DNA of 64,000 bases from the NCBI GenBank assembly GCA_026702755.1, contig JAPPBX010000081.1:90273-154272 (forward strand), given 5' to 3'. Of the stretch, positions 34,065-43,386 are shown in pieces. Below the pieces are notes generated by a model that did not search any database, had not been told where the DNA came from, and worked only from the letters and a program-made list of their open reading frames with translations. The translations under genes and the position numbers were made by a program. Numbering within the stretch: position 1 is the stretch's first letter; each line of letters opens with the position of its first letter. This stretch comes from Candidatus Poribacteria bacterium. GTDB lineage: Bacteria; Poribacteria; WGA-4E; WGA-3G.

Positions 34065-35579
34065 ATGAGCAGCCAACAACCTAATATCCTAATCATTACG
34101 ACCGATCAACAGCGGACAGATAGCCTCAGCTGCTACGGGTCAACGTTCACGGATACACCGCATCTGGATAAGTTTGCATCTGAAGGTGTCTGTTTTGAAA
34201 GGGCGTACTGTGCGAATCCGGTATGTACACCCGCCCGTGCCTCAATCTTTTCGGGGCGATATGTGAGTCGCCACGGTGCGTGGAATGTCGGCATGAACGT
34301 CCCTGAAGACGAACCCATGCTCTCGCATCGACTCGCCGAGGTCGGCTATCGCACGCGCTATATCGGTAAAGCACACTTCCAGCCTTTCGGCGCATCCGCG
34401 GAACAGTCGATCGAAACCTTCCGTGATACAACGCGCTACCCTGATTTCCGAGGTCCCTACTATGGATTTGAAACAGTGGAATTAGCACTCGGTCACGCGA
34501 CTTATGGTATTGCAGGACACTATGGTGAGTGGGTCCGCTCACACGTCTCTGAGGAAACATTCGAGAGTTACAGCAAAGCGACACGCCTTAGTGAAAGGGG
34601 TTTCGGTGGTGAGGCTTATGATTGGGAGATACCCCTGAAATACCACAATAGCGTCTGGACAGCGGATCAAACAATAGATTTCTTGTCGAATCGGGATACA
34701 TCCCAACCTTTTCTGTTAGCGGTTGGTTTCCAAGATCCACATCATCCGCATTGTGTCCCAACCGAATTTGAGGACCGCGTCGATCCCATGCACGTCCCCC
34801 TGCCGGATTTCGTTGAAGGCGAGTTAGATGACAAGCCGCCCCACTTTTTGGAGGCGCGGCACGGCGAACTTGAGAAGTCAGAGATTCGCGGAACGTTTGC
34901 CATTGCGGGGCAGGGGGGTGGTGCTGATTACCGCAAAGTTTCTGAAGACGATGCACGGCTCGGTAGGGCGTATTACTATAATATGGTGAAAATTATTGAT
35001 CAGCAGATGGGGCGTATTCTGGAATGTCTGGATACGTGCGGATTGACAGAAAACACATTAGTGCTCTTCACGACCGATCACGGTGAACTTCTTGGAGACC
35101 ACGGACTTTGGATGAAGGGCCCCTTCCATTACGAGCAGCTTGTCCGCGTCCCGACGTTGATGCGGTTTCCGCAAAGCATACCCGCCGGGCAACGCACACA
35201 AGCACTGTTCAGCCATGTTGATATTGTCCCCACGGTTCTCTCCGCGATAAATTTGCCGATCCCCTCAGATATGGATGGTGTAGACGCGATGCCAATTCTC
35301 ACTGGAAAAACAGCGTCCGTGCGTGATGATGCGCTGGTTGAATGTGTGGACGATCCACGCGGTTTAAGACTCAAAACGATTGTAACCGACACGCGGAAGT
35401 TGACATGGTATTGTGGGCATGCTTATGGTGAACTCTACGATTTGGAGAACGATCCGGGCGAGCGGGTTAATCAATGGGACAATGCCGCTTACGCTGCAGA
35501 CAAGACATCTCTCATGAGTCGCATTCTTGAAACAACGGAGCCTTTAGAGAAAAGGGTTGAGCGGTTGTCGTATGCATAA
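34065..35579 (+). CDS. Sulfatase (arylsulfatase family)
   Basis: About 504 residues, no signal peptide. The metal site begins NILIITTDQQRTDSLSCYG. The formylglycine motif is C-T-P-A-R in ANPVCTPARASIFSGRY, a Cys-type sulfatase needing conversion of Cys to formylglycine. Later metal ligands lie in FTTDHGELLGDHGLWMKGPF. The ATG at 34065 is preferred over 34032, which would overlap the upstream gene. Without a signal peptide it probably acts in the cytoplasm on an imported sulfate ester. A SUMF1-domain gene is at 60656, but that protein lacks the catalytic cysteines. Confidence 0.9.
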   Translation: MSSQQPNILIITTDQQRTDSLSCYGSTFTDTPHLDKFASEGVCFERAYCANPVCTPARASIFSGRYVSRHGAWNVGMNVPEDEPMLSHRLAEVGYRTRYIGKAHFQPFGASAEQSIETFRDTTRYPDFRGPYYGFETVELALGHATYGIAGHYGEWVRSHVSEETFESYSKATRLSERGFGGEAYDWEIPLKYHNSVWTADQTIDFLSNRDTSQPFLLAVGFQDPHHPHCVPTEFEDRVDPMHVPLPDFVEGELDDKPPHFLEARHGELEKSEIRGTFAIAGQGGGADYRKVSEDDARLGRAYYYNMVKIIDQQMGRILECLDTCGLTENTLVLFTTDHGELLGDHGLWMKGPFHYEQLVRVPTLMRFPQSIPAGQRTQALFSHVDIVPTVLSAINLPIPSDMDGVDAMPILTGKTASVRDDALVECVDDPRGLRLKTIVTDTRKLTWYCGHAYGELYDLENDPGERVNQWDNAAYAADKTSLMSRILETTEPLEKRVERLSYA

Positions 35580-35621
35580 AAGATGCTCGATTCAAATTGA
35601 AGTTATAGGAGGGTAAAACTC

Positions 35622-36230
35622 ATGGCATTTAGCGATTTCAATACGATTCCTGAAGTTCAAGAAAGATTCAGAATTAAATACTCGGAAAACGACTTTTTCT
35701 GGGTTGAGGACACCTTAAGCCCTTCAGAACAATTTCTCCAAGAATTTGAGTTTACAAGGCAACACATCAATATTTTCGGATCGGAGGCAGCACGGTGTGA
35801 AGCCGTTATTTTTCCGGTTTTAAGAGAGATTTATAAAGGGTACGCTGATCACTACGCGCTTTGGATCAAGGAATCCATAACCTATGATGAGACACTGAGC
35901 GGAACACCGGATTACCTTATATCTACAAAATCTGAATTGGGCAAACTCATTGTCGGAACGCCCTTGATAATCTTGGTTGAAGCGAAGAAAAACGATTTTG
36001 AGCAAGGTTGGGGGCAATGTCTGGCTGAGTTGGTCGCTGCACAAAAAATAAATGATGATCCCACTTTCCCTGTATATGGTATTGTTACCGACGGAACATT
36101 GTGGGAATTTGGGCGACTTGTCGGTGATACTTTCACGCGAAATAGGACAAATTTCACCTTAACTAATTTACCTGTTCTTTTTGGTGCTGTGAATTCTATC
36201 TTCAAAGCAACAACCAGTGCCTCTATTTAA
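35622..36230 (+). CDS. Predicted PD-(D/E)xK nuclease-like protein
   Basis: 202 residues. A nuclease-like core is visible: GTPDYLISTKSELGKL, then LIILVEAKKNDFEQGWGQCL, giving the D...ExK pattern followed by a helix with conserved Gln and Trp. The C-terminal half (VYGIVTDGTLWEFGRL) resembles the type I restriction N-terminal/HSDR_N-like fold. It carries no helicase or methylase partner. It may be a restriction relic or a solitary nuclease. A gene start at 35622 is supported by GGAGG at about 35610. Confidence 0.7.
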   Translation: MAFSDFNTIPEVQERFRIKYSENDFFWVEDTLSPSEQFLQEFEFTRQHINIFGSEAARCEAVIFPVLREIYKGYADHYALWIKESITYDETLSGTPDYLISTKSELGKLIVGTPLIILVEAKKNDFEQGWGQCLAELVAAQKINDDPTFPVYGIVTDGTLWEFGRLVGDTFTRNRTNFTLTNLPVLFGAVNSIFKATTSASI

Positions 36231-36319
36231 CGATCATAAATTGAGATGTCATGCTGCAGATGAAACGCGCTTGCGAAGTATACCCGTGGGAGGTGAAAAG
36301 TAAATCCCCGTTTTTAAAC

Positions 36320-36348
36320 TTGCATAAAAAAAATAGATTGGGTATCAT
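36320..36348 (+). promoter_or_regulatory. Probable promoter of the GT2-recQ pair
   Basis: -35 TTGCAT (36320-36325), 17-base spacer, -10 TATCAT (36343-36348), 82 bases before the GT2 start. Confidence 0.4.
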
Positions 36349-36429
36349 TTAGGTAGAAGAAATTGGTTGTGCTTGACTTCGCTTCGACTACACCATATCC
36401 TACGCTAAAAAAACATTGGGGGCATCCAG

Positions 36430-37242
36430 ATGGAGCCTACGTTATCCATTGTGATTCCGATTTACAACGAGGTGACAAGCCTAAAAGAACTGTTGCAGCA
36501 GGTTGTCGGCGTTGAAATCGGTATGAAAAAAGAGTTGATTCTCGTCGATGATTTTTCAACAGATGGCACACGTGATATTTTAAAGGAAATTGAAGCGATT
36601 CAAGAGGAGTCGGACGAAATACGCACGTACGTCTCAACATCTGAAATACCGCCAAGCCAAGACGCTGCACCTAATAGCGAGGGGCAGGAACCTGCAGGTT
36701 CCGTAGAAAGTCTTTCCGAAATCTCTGCTAAAGTCTTCTACCACGATGTGAATAAGGGAAAGGGCGCAACACTCCGCACCGGGTTCCAGCATATCACCGG
36801 TGAAATTACCCTCATCCAAGATGCCGACTTGGAATATGATCCCATGGATTACCCCAAATTGCTGCAGCCTATCCTTACTGGCGATGCCGATGTCGTATAC
36901 GGTTCTCGGTTTATGGAGGGCAGGCAAATAGGATTGTTACGGAGTTACCTTGCAAACCAATTTCTCACAACCCTTGCGAACATTGTTAACGGCACACGAC
37001 TTACCGATATGGAAACTTGCTATAAAGTGATACGGACATCGATTCTAAAGGAGATTTCGCTCTATTCTGACAGGTTCGGTTTTGAACCTGAGATTACAGC
37101 GAAACTCGCCAAACGGAAGTGCAAGATCGTTGAGGTCCCTATTTCCTACCGCGGCAGAGATTATCATGAAGGGAAAACGGTGAGTTGGAAGGATGGGGTC
37201 GCCGCGATTTTCCATATTCTCCGCTTCCGATTCTTTTCATAG
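36430..37242 (+). CDS. Glycosyltransferase family 2 (DPM1/DolP-mannosyltransferase-like)
   Basis: 270 residues. GT-A motifs are present: LSIVIPIYNEVTSLKELLQQ, VDDFSTDGTRDIL, the DxD-type QDADLEYDP, and YGSRFMEGRQIGLLRSYLAN. It lacks C-terminal transmembrane helices, so it is of the soluble dolichyl-phosphate-mannose-synthase-like kind. An insert of ~45 residues (about 60-105, rich in Glu, Ser and Pro) separates the nucleotide-binding strands from the HDVNKGKGATLRTGF segment, which is unusual. recQ follows after 24 bases. Confidence 0.88.
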   Translation: MEPTLSIVIPIYNEVTSLKELLQQVVGVEIGMKKELILVDDFSTDGTRDILKEIEAIQEESDEIRTYVSTSEIPPSQDAAPNSEGQEPAGSVESLSEISAKVFYHDVNKGKGATLRTGFQHITGEITLIQDADLEYDPMDYPKLLQPILTGDADVVYGSRFMEGRQIGLLRSYLANQFLTTLANIVNGTRLTDMETCYKVIRTSILKEISLYSDRFGFEPEITAKLAKRKCKIVEVPISYRGRDYHEGKTVSWKDGVAAIFHILRFRFFS

Positions 37243-37266
37243 ACGACTAACGCACCGCGTAAAGAT

Positions 37267-39114
37267 ATGCACAATTTGCAGGATTTGCTTAAAAAGGTAG
37301 ATGCCATTCTAAACTCGGTTAATGCAGAGGAACCGATACAAGACTGCCAACTGCCCACAGATCCCCTTCTTGAAGCACTCAGCAACCACTTCGGTTATAC
37401 ATCCTTCCGCAATGGACAACGCGAAATTATTGAGGCGATTTTAGATGGCGAAAACGTGTTTGCCGTATTCCCAACCGGACATGGGAAATCGTTGTGCTAT
37501 CAACTTCCTGCTCTAATGCTCGATGGCATAACGGTCGTAATCACTCCGCTCATCTCATTAATGAAGGATCAGGTAGATGCCTTACGCCACCAAGGAATTG
37601 ATACAGTTTCGTTCATAAACAGTACACAGACATGGGATGAATATCAGAATGAATTGGCGCGCTTGAGACGAAACGAGATAAAACTCCTCTATATATCCCC
37701 AGAACGTCTCCGAAGCCGTCGGTTTTTGGATATCCTGAATGCGTTTCCTATTTCACTGTTCGTTGTAGATGAAGCACACTGTATCTCACAATGGGGACGC
37801 GATTTCCGCCCTGCCTATTTGTCGCTCAAAGATACCATTGATGTACTCCAACCGCGTGTCATCTCGCTTTTCACGGCAACAGCCCCGCCGGAAATCCAAG
37901 AAGATGTACTCAGTGTGCTAAATATACCGACACCTCGTACCCTCACACAAGGGATCGAGCGTCCCAATTTGAAATTGATCGTCCAGCAGAACGAAGATGA
38001 CGATCAGAAATATCAGCGACTCGAAAAGTTTCTCACCGATCAAGATCCAAATCTTTCAATGGCACAACTCGGAAACCTGAAAACTTCGCCGAAGAACGGG
38101 ATCATTTATGCTGGGCGACGACGCGAGACCGAAGAGATCGCTAACTTCCTCCAACGGCGCGGATTCCGAGCTGATTTCTATCACGCTGGACTTGAACCTC
38201 ATGAACGCACACGCGTGCAAGAAGCCTTTTTTGACAACAGTGGGAACGGATTAGATATCGTTGTTGCCACAAACGCCTTCGGTATGGGTATTGATAAACC
38301 GGACATCCGATACATTGTGCATTGGACACTTACCGGCACCCTTGAGGAATACTGCCAAGAAGTCGGCAGGGCAGGTAGAGATGGGAAAGACGCGCTCTGT
38401 GTTCTGCTTTTCTGCCACGATGACCGTGGATTGCATGAGTGGTTTATTAAGGAAAGCGCGCCGGATAAGCAATCCTTGCTGAAACTCTTAAGGGTCATTG
38501 AGAATTTCAAAGGAAGCGGTAAGTATCGTACCATTTCCAGCGAGGAGTTGGAGTGGATGAGCGGGTCTAAAGGAACAAAGGTCCTCGGCTGCCTCAGTTA
38601 TCTTGAGAAACTCGGGTTCTTGAAGCGATGGTATAACGTACCATCTCAACTCTCTGTGAGATTCCGTGGCCCTTGGATTGAAGAAACTAAGCCATCAGAT
38701 ACCGAGCAGCGGCACTTGCTTAGTATCTTGCGAGGTGGAAACGGGAGGACTGTTCTGGAATTGTCTGAAACAATCGGACTAAATCCGAAGGCGGTCATGG
38801 AACAACTCGCCGAACTTCAGAGTGATGGTTATATTCAGTACTGGGGACAGGAAGACTTGCTCCTTATTGAACTGTGTGAGGACAGCGAACTCCTCAGCAC
38901 ACTAACAGACGAACAGATTGCAGTCGGCGATTATGTCCACCGAAAACGGATCAAGATCGATCAGATGATCTTTTATGCATTGGAAGCGACCTGCCGGGTG
39001 CGCGTAATTCGAGACTATTTTGGCGAACCTGTTGATGACAATTACCAATGTGGGACATGTGATTTGTGTCAGACACAAGCCGTCAGCGATCAGCCATCAG
39101 CAGTCAGCCATTAA
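37267..39114 (+). CDS. recQ: RecQ-type ATP-dependent DNA helicase
   Basis: 615 residues. SF2 motifs: FPTGHGKSLCYQLPAL (Walker A residues 71-75), VDEAHCISQWGRDFRP (DEAH 168-171), FTATAPPEIQ, and motif VI QEVGRAGRDGKDA. The C-terminal zinc module ends CGTCDLCQ; no clear HRDC domain follows. It unwinds DNA in recombination and repair. The first ~35 residues are an extension ahead of the helicase core. The last residues (AVSDQPSAVSH) are encoded inside a GACTGCTGA-type intergenic repeat, so the C-terminal tail derives from repeat DNA. Confidence 0.93.
   Translation: MHNLQDLLKKVDAILNSVNAEEPIQDCQLPTDPLLEALSNHFGYTSFRNGQREIIEAILDGENVFAVFPTGHGKSLCYQLPALMLDGITVVITPLISLMKDQVDALRHQGIDTVSFINSTQTWDEYQNELARLRRNEIKLLYISPERLRSRRFLDILNAFPISLFVVDEAHCISQWGRDFRPAYLSLKDTIDVLQPRVISLFTATAPPEIQEDVLSVLNIPTPRTLTQGIERPNLKLIVQQNEDDDQKYQRLEKFLTDQDPNLSMAQLGNLKTSPKNGIIYAGRRRETEEIANFLQRRGFRADFYHAGLEPHERTRVQEAFFDNSGNGLDIVVATNAFGMGIDKPDIRYIVHWTLTGTLEEYCQEVGRAGRDGKDALCVLLFCHDDRGLHEWFIKESAPDKQSLLKLLRVIENFKGSGKYRTISSEELEWMSGSKGTKVLGCLSYLEKLGFLKRWYNVPSQLSVRFRGPWIEETKPSDTEQRHLLSILRGGNGRTVLELSETIGLNPKAVMEQLAELQSDGYIQYWGQEDLLLIELCEDSELLSTLTDEQIAVGDYVHRKRIKIDQMIFYALEATCRVRVIRDYFGEPVDDNYQCGTCDLCQTQAVSDQPSAVSH
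39080..39113. repeat. CAGTCAGCC-type short repeats at the recQ 3' end
   Basis: Degenerate tandem units (GTCAGCGATCAGCCATCAGCAGTCAGCC) overlap the last recQ codons. Same family as the repeats at 30461-30530. Confidence 0.55.
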
Positions 39115-39172
39115 CGAGTGTTGCCTCTACAAAACAGAGCCTACGATCCCATCATCTCCGAACCAGTGCTAC

Positions 39173-40441
39173 TTAATTTTCGGTGCGGATTGCATCAATC
39201 GGTGAAAGCCGCGCCGCTTGCATCGCCGGATAGACACCGAAAGTAATACCCATAAAAATTGAAAAGATAACAGCAGTCGTTATCCACGGTAAAGAGAGCA
39301 CAACGGGCCACTCTGGCACAACCTTTACAATACGAACGGCAAGTCGTGTCATGCCCTGTGCCGCGACCCAACCCCCCGCAATACCAAGCACACCACCGCA
39401 CAAACAGAGACAGATCGATTCTGTCAAAAATTGCCAGAAGATGTGAATCCGTTTCGCTCCTATCGATTTCCGTAAACCTATTTCCCGTGTTTTCTCGCCG
39501 ACGGAGACGAGGCAGATATTCATGATGCCGATGCCACTCACAAAGAGTGAAAAGCCAGCAATGCTCCCCAAAGTGATTTTTATCACCTTTTCGATATGCT
39601 CAAGTCGCCTTGCTGTCCATTTTGCTATCCAATATCCGATAAAGTCATCTTTCCCTCGGTGTCTTTTACGTAGAATCTGCTTGACTGAATCAATGATGCT
39701 TTCAATCTCCGCACCTTTTTCAAAAAAGACGACCATGTCTTCAAGATAACGGGTGCCTGTGATCCGTTGCTGATACGTTGTTAGCGGCACACATAAGGCA
39801 TCATCTAAAGAATACCACCCGAAACTGAGGCTACGCCCCTTTTTTTTCATTATCCCTACAACCCGTAACCTCACCGTTGCGCCCCGCCAATGATACCGAA
39901 TCTTTACCTCTTGTCCAATTGCGGATTCCTCTCCAAACAGTTCAACAGCGGTATCGGCACCGAGGACACACACCTGCTTTGCGTTTTCGATATCGCCCTC
40001 CGAAAGGAATCTGCCCGCTTGTAACTCCCATTTCATGCCGCGTGCGTAGTCTGCGGTAACACCTTCCAGAAGCGGTCTCGCTTGATTTCCGTTACGACTC
40101 GTAACGAAAGTTGAATAGCCTTCGTGTTTGGGCAGGACATATAGAACATTCGGGCATTCTGCCTCAATAGCAAGAGCGTCCTCAAGGGTATACCGTTCAG
40201 TCGTCCGCCGAACCAACCGTCGGCGTTTCCAAATAGAGGTCCGGGTCCACAACTGGACTTGGTTTGCGCCGCCGAGTGTTTCAATATCTCGAGCGATGAT
40301 AAGTTTCGCACCGTCGCCGATTGCCATCATGCACAGCACGCTGGCAATCCCGATAAAGATACCGAGAATGGATAAACTGGCGCGGAGTTTATTTTGAGCA
40401 AGGTGCGCAATACCTGCGCGGATAGCGTCGCGTAGTTTCAT
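39173..40441 (-). CDS. MacB-like ABC transporter permease, copy 2
   Basis: 422 residues. N-terminal transmembrane helix (LSILGIFIGIASVLCMMAIG), a ~230-residue periplasmic MacB-type domain, and three C-terminal helices of the FtsX domain, including the segment VGEKTREIGLRKSIGAKRIH. It starts 5 bases after the stop of a close paralog (40447-41709), so both derive from a tandem duplication and are likely cotranscribed. No ATP-binding subunit is encoded nearby. Such permeases export lipoproteins, peptides or antibiotics using a partner ATPase and a periplasmic adaptor. Confidence 0.88.
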   Translation of the reverse strand: MKLRDAIRAGIAHLAQNKLRASLSILGIFIGIASVLCMMAIGDGAKLIIARDIETLGGANQVQLWTRTSIWKRRRLVRRTTERYTLEDALAIEAECPNVLYVLPKHEGYSTFVTSRNGNQARPLLEGVTADYARGMKWELQAGRFLSEGDIENAKQVCVLGADTAVELFGEESAIGQEVKIRYHWRGATVRLRVVGIMKKKGRSLSFGWYSLDDALCVPLTTYQQRITGTRYLEDMVVFFEKGAEIESIIDSVKQILRKRHRGKDDFIGYWIAKWTARRLEHIEKVIKITLGSIAGFSLFVSGIGIMNICLVSVGEKTREIGLRKSIGAKRIHIFWQFLTESICLCLCGGVLGIAGGWVAAQGMTRLAVRIVKVVPEWPVVLSLPWITTAVIFSIFMGITFGVYPAMQAARLSPIDAIRTEN

Positions 40442-40446
40442 CTCAT

Positions 40447-41709
40447 TTAATTTTCACTGCGGAGTGCGTCAATCGGTGAAAGCCACGCCGCCCGCATCGC
40501 CGGGTAGACACCGAAACTGATTCCCATGAACAGTGAGAAGATAACAGAAGTAACTATCCACTGTAAAGAGAGGACAACGGGCCATTCCGGTACAATCGGC
40601 ACGATGCGAACAGCGAGTCGCGCCATGCCGTGCCCTGCCACCCAACCTCCTGCAATGCCGAGCACGCCACCACATAAACAGAGACAGATCGATTCCGTCA
40701 AGAACTGCCAGAAAACGTGAATCTGTTTCGCTCCTACCGATTTCCGCAAGCCTATCTCCCGCGTCTTCTCACCGACAGAAACAAGACAGATGTTCATAAT
40801 ACCTATACCACTCACAAACAACGAGAAACCCGCAATGCTCCCCAAAGCAATTTTTATCACTCTTTGGATATGCTCAAGTCGTTTCACGCCTCCCGTGGGT
40901 ACCCAATGACGGACAAAATCATCTCTGTTCTGGTGTTTTCTGCGAATCACAGCGCGTGCCGAAGCAATAATTGCGGACTTATCTACATCCTTCTCGGTGA
41001 AAATCGTAATACGTTCTATATAGTCATAGCCTGAAATCCGCTGTTGGTGTGTCGTCAATGGTACACAGACAACATCATCAAGGGTCCATGTAGAGCCAAC
41101 CCCTATGCCCTTTACTGCCATCACACCTATAACACGCGCCCTGGTAGATGCGTACCAATAACGATATTTAATATTTACCTCTTTTCCAATCGGAGATGTC
41201 TCTCCAAACAATTCAGTGGCAACATTGTTCCCCAGTACACAGACTTGCAGGGCTTGTGTTACATCGCTTTCAGAGATAAATCTGCCTTCTTGAACGCTCC
41301 AGTGCATTCCGTGTGCATAGTCTGCTGTTACACCTTCCAGAATAGGTCGCGCTTGTCTGCCGTCTCGGTTGGTAATGAGAATACGGTAACTTTCATTTTT
41401 CGGCAAGACGTATCGGATATTAGGCACCTCAGCTTCAATCGCGAGCGCATCTTCAAATTTGAGACGCTCCGTTATGCGGTGCCAGCGTCCCCTACGAAAA
41501 ACACCATAGTTGTTTCGGAGTTGCACTTGGTCAACCCCACCGAGCGTTTCAATCCTATCAGAGATGATCTTCTTCGCGCCATCACCGATTGCCATCATGC
41601 ACAGCACACTGGCAATCCCAATAAAGATACCGAGAATGGATAAACCGGCACGGAGCTTATTTTCAGCAAGATGCACAATACCTGCGTGGATAGCGTCACG
41701 AAATTTCAT
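40447..41709 (-). CDS. MacB-like ABC transporter permease, copy 1
   Basis: 420 residues, same plan as its downstream paralog: helix near residues 22-42, periplasmic core domain (SESDVTQALQVCVLGNNVA and following), then the FtsX helices with IALGSIAGFSLFVSGIGIMN. The two copies are nearly identical in the N- and C-terminal helices and more diverged in the periplasmic domain, which may indicate different partners or a heterodimer. It is upstream of copy 2 in transcription order. The ATPase must be encoded elsewhere. Confidence 0.88.
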   Translation of the reverse strand: MKFRDAIHAGIVHLAENKLRAGLSILGIFIGIASVLCMMAIGDGAKKIISDRIETLGGVDQVQLRNNYGVFRRGRWHRITERLKFEDALAIEAEVPNIRYVLPKNESYRILITNRDGRQARPILEGVTADYAHGMHWSVQEGRFISESDVTQALQVCVLGNNVATELFGETSPIGKEVNIKYRYWYASTRARVIGVMAVKGIGVGSTWTLDDVVCVPLTTHQQRISGYDYIERITIFTEKDVDKSAIIASARAVIRRKHQNRDDFVRHWVPTGGVKRLEHIQRVIKIALGSIAGFSLFVSGIGIMNICLVSVGEKTREIGLRKSVGAKQIHVFWQFLTESICLCLCGGVLGIAGGWVAGHGMARLAVRIVPIVPEWPVVLSLQWIVTSVIFSLFMGISFGVYPAMRAAWLSPIDALRSEN

Positions 41710-42072
41710 TGTTATGGCTTTCCGTTTTCGGCTGTCAGTTGTCAGTTGTCGGTGGGACGACGTGTAGCAGTTGCAAACGTTTTGCCCGCCACAAACCCTT
41801 TTAACCGAAAACCGAAGACCAAGAACCGATAATCACTTATACGGATATTTGGATGCACTTTCAACAAGTTAACTCAAGCACTGATTTAAAAGCGGACAGA
41901 TGTTTAAACCTCGTTTTTACCTGAAAATTCACTAATTTTGAAGTTGAACCCACGTTTTAAAGAGGCGGAATTTTAACAAAAAGGCTTAAAAAAATGAATA
42001 CTCAAATGATTTCAATATCTGAGGATTTCTGAGGGGTATATAGAACGGAAGGAGACAGATGGAAGGACAAGT
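41710..42072. other. Non-coding gap of 363 bases
   Basis: Between larC and the permease pair. It contains CTGTCAGTTGTCAGTTGTCGG short repeats at 41731-41753 near the permease start. The remainder is AT-rich with no gene. I could not pick a convincing minus-strand promoter. Confidence 0.4.
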
Positions 42073-43356
42073 TTAAATTTCAAGGCGATCTACAGTGTCG
42101 GCAGAGCGAAGATTACTAAGTGCCTCCGCATAGACCTGCCGGAGTGGAATACTGTTCTGTTCCGCAAGCCGTTTGCAGTCCTCATATTCGGGAACGGTCT
42201 TGATAAGAGCATCATTGAGATATCCACGTTTCGCTTGGATTGTTCCCCACTGCGTCTCAACTTGGGTAAAATCGCGACGCAGTTTGACCCGATTAGCGGA
42301 AGAGAGTCTAACACCAAAGGTCGTAGTTTCGGTGAGAAGGAGTTCAATAAGTTCGTCGCGATGTGTCGTCGGACAGAGTACAGTGATCTGCGTCGCGGGT
42401 CTGCCCTTTTTCATGAAGGTCGGTGTGAGAAAAACATCAAGCGCACCGTGTTCAAAGAGCTGGGAGGTGACGTAACCCGTAATTTCTGGCGACATGTCGT
42501 CTACATTGGTCTCAATGATGTCCACACTATCAGTTTCGGCGTGATGGTGTGTCGCTTGTGAGTCGCTGGTTGACGTTTTTTCACCGAGACAGAGTCGCAA
42601 GAGATTCGGACGCTGTTCAAGGTCGCGGGTACCGGCACCATATCCAACGCGGTCCAGCCGCATTTGTGGCATGACCCCGAATTCCTGAGAGAGGGTCGTA
42701 ATAAGTGCCGCACCAGTCGGTGTTACCAATTCTTTGGGGAGGTCGGTTTGGTGAATCGGCACGCCTTTTAAGAGTTCCATCGTCCCAGGGACAGGAACGG
42801 GCATAAGTCCGTGTGCACATCGGACAAAACCTCTGCCGAGAGAGAGTGGTGAGGCGTAAACAGCATCAACGTCCAGATGTGCCAAACCGATGACGGAACC
42901 GACGATGTCCACAATTGAATCGATCCCGCTCACCTCGTGGAGGTGAACCTTCGTTTTGGTCGTATTGTGAACCTTCGCTTCCGCCTCAGCAAGCCGATCA
43001 AAGACACATTTCGCGGTATCCCGAACCTCCGCATCCAAATCGCTGTCGTCTAACAATTTGAAAATGTCAGAGAGGTGGCGACTCGGTCCATGCTCATGAT
43101 GATGCGCATGTCCATGATCGTGTGAATGATGTGAATCCGCGTGTGAAGTGTGTGCCGGATGCACCCCTACGATGGCTCGGGTCCCCGTAATACCGTGTTT
43201 CGTGGCTTTCTCAAAGTGTAGACTGAACTCAGCATCCAATTTGAGCGGTACCAGTCCATCTGTGACTATTTCCGGGGGCACACCCGCATCAACAAGAGCA
43301 CCAAGTGTCATATCACCACTGATGCCTGAAAAACAGTCGAAATACGCGATCTTCAA
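42073..43356 (-). CDS. larC: Nickel-pincer cofactor biosynthesis protein LarC
   Basis: 427 residues, beginning MKIAYFDCFSGISGDMTLGA, diagnostic of LarC (COG1641, DUF111). A His-rich stretch (residues ~68-96, HADSHHSHDHGHAHHHEHG) would bind nickel. Other landmarks are HLHEVSGIDSIVDIVG, PVPVPGTMELLKGVP and IIETNVDDMSPEITGY. LarC inserts nickel into the pyridinium-dithio cofactor used by LarA. In some bacteria the gene needs a programmed frameshift; here it is one uninterrupted frame. The LarA-like gene is at 30622; LarB and LarE are not in the window. Confidence 0.95.
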   Translation of the reverse strand: MKIAYFDCFSGISGDMTLGALVDAGVPPEIVTDGLVPLKLDAEFSLHFEKATKHGITGTRAIVGVHPAHTSHADSHHSHDHGHAHHHEHGPSRHLSDIFKLLDDSDLDAEVRDTAKCVFDRLAEAEAKVHNTTKTKVHLHEVSGIDSIVDIVGSVIGLAHLDVDAVYASPLSLGRGFVRCAHGLMPVPVPGTMELLKGVPIHQTDLPKELVTPTGAALITTLSQEFGVMPQMRLDRVGYGAGTRDLEQRPNLLRLCLGEKTSTSDSQATHHHAETDSVDIIETNVDDMSPEITGYVTSQLFEHGALDVFLTPTFMKKGRPATQITVLCPTTHRDELIELLLTETTTFGVRLSSANRVKLRRDFTQVETQWGTIQAKRGYLNDALIKTVPEYEDCKRLAEQNSIPLRQVYAEALSNLRSADTVDRLEI

Positions 43357-43386
43357 CGTAGTTTACTCCATTCGCGAGCACGCTGC

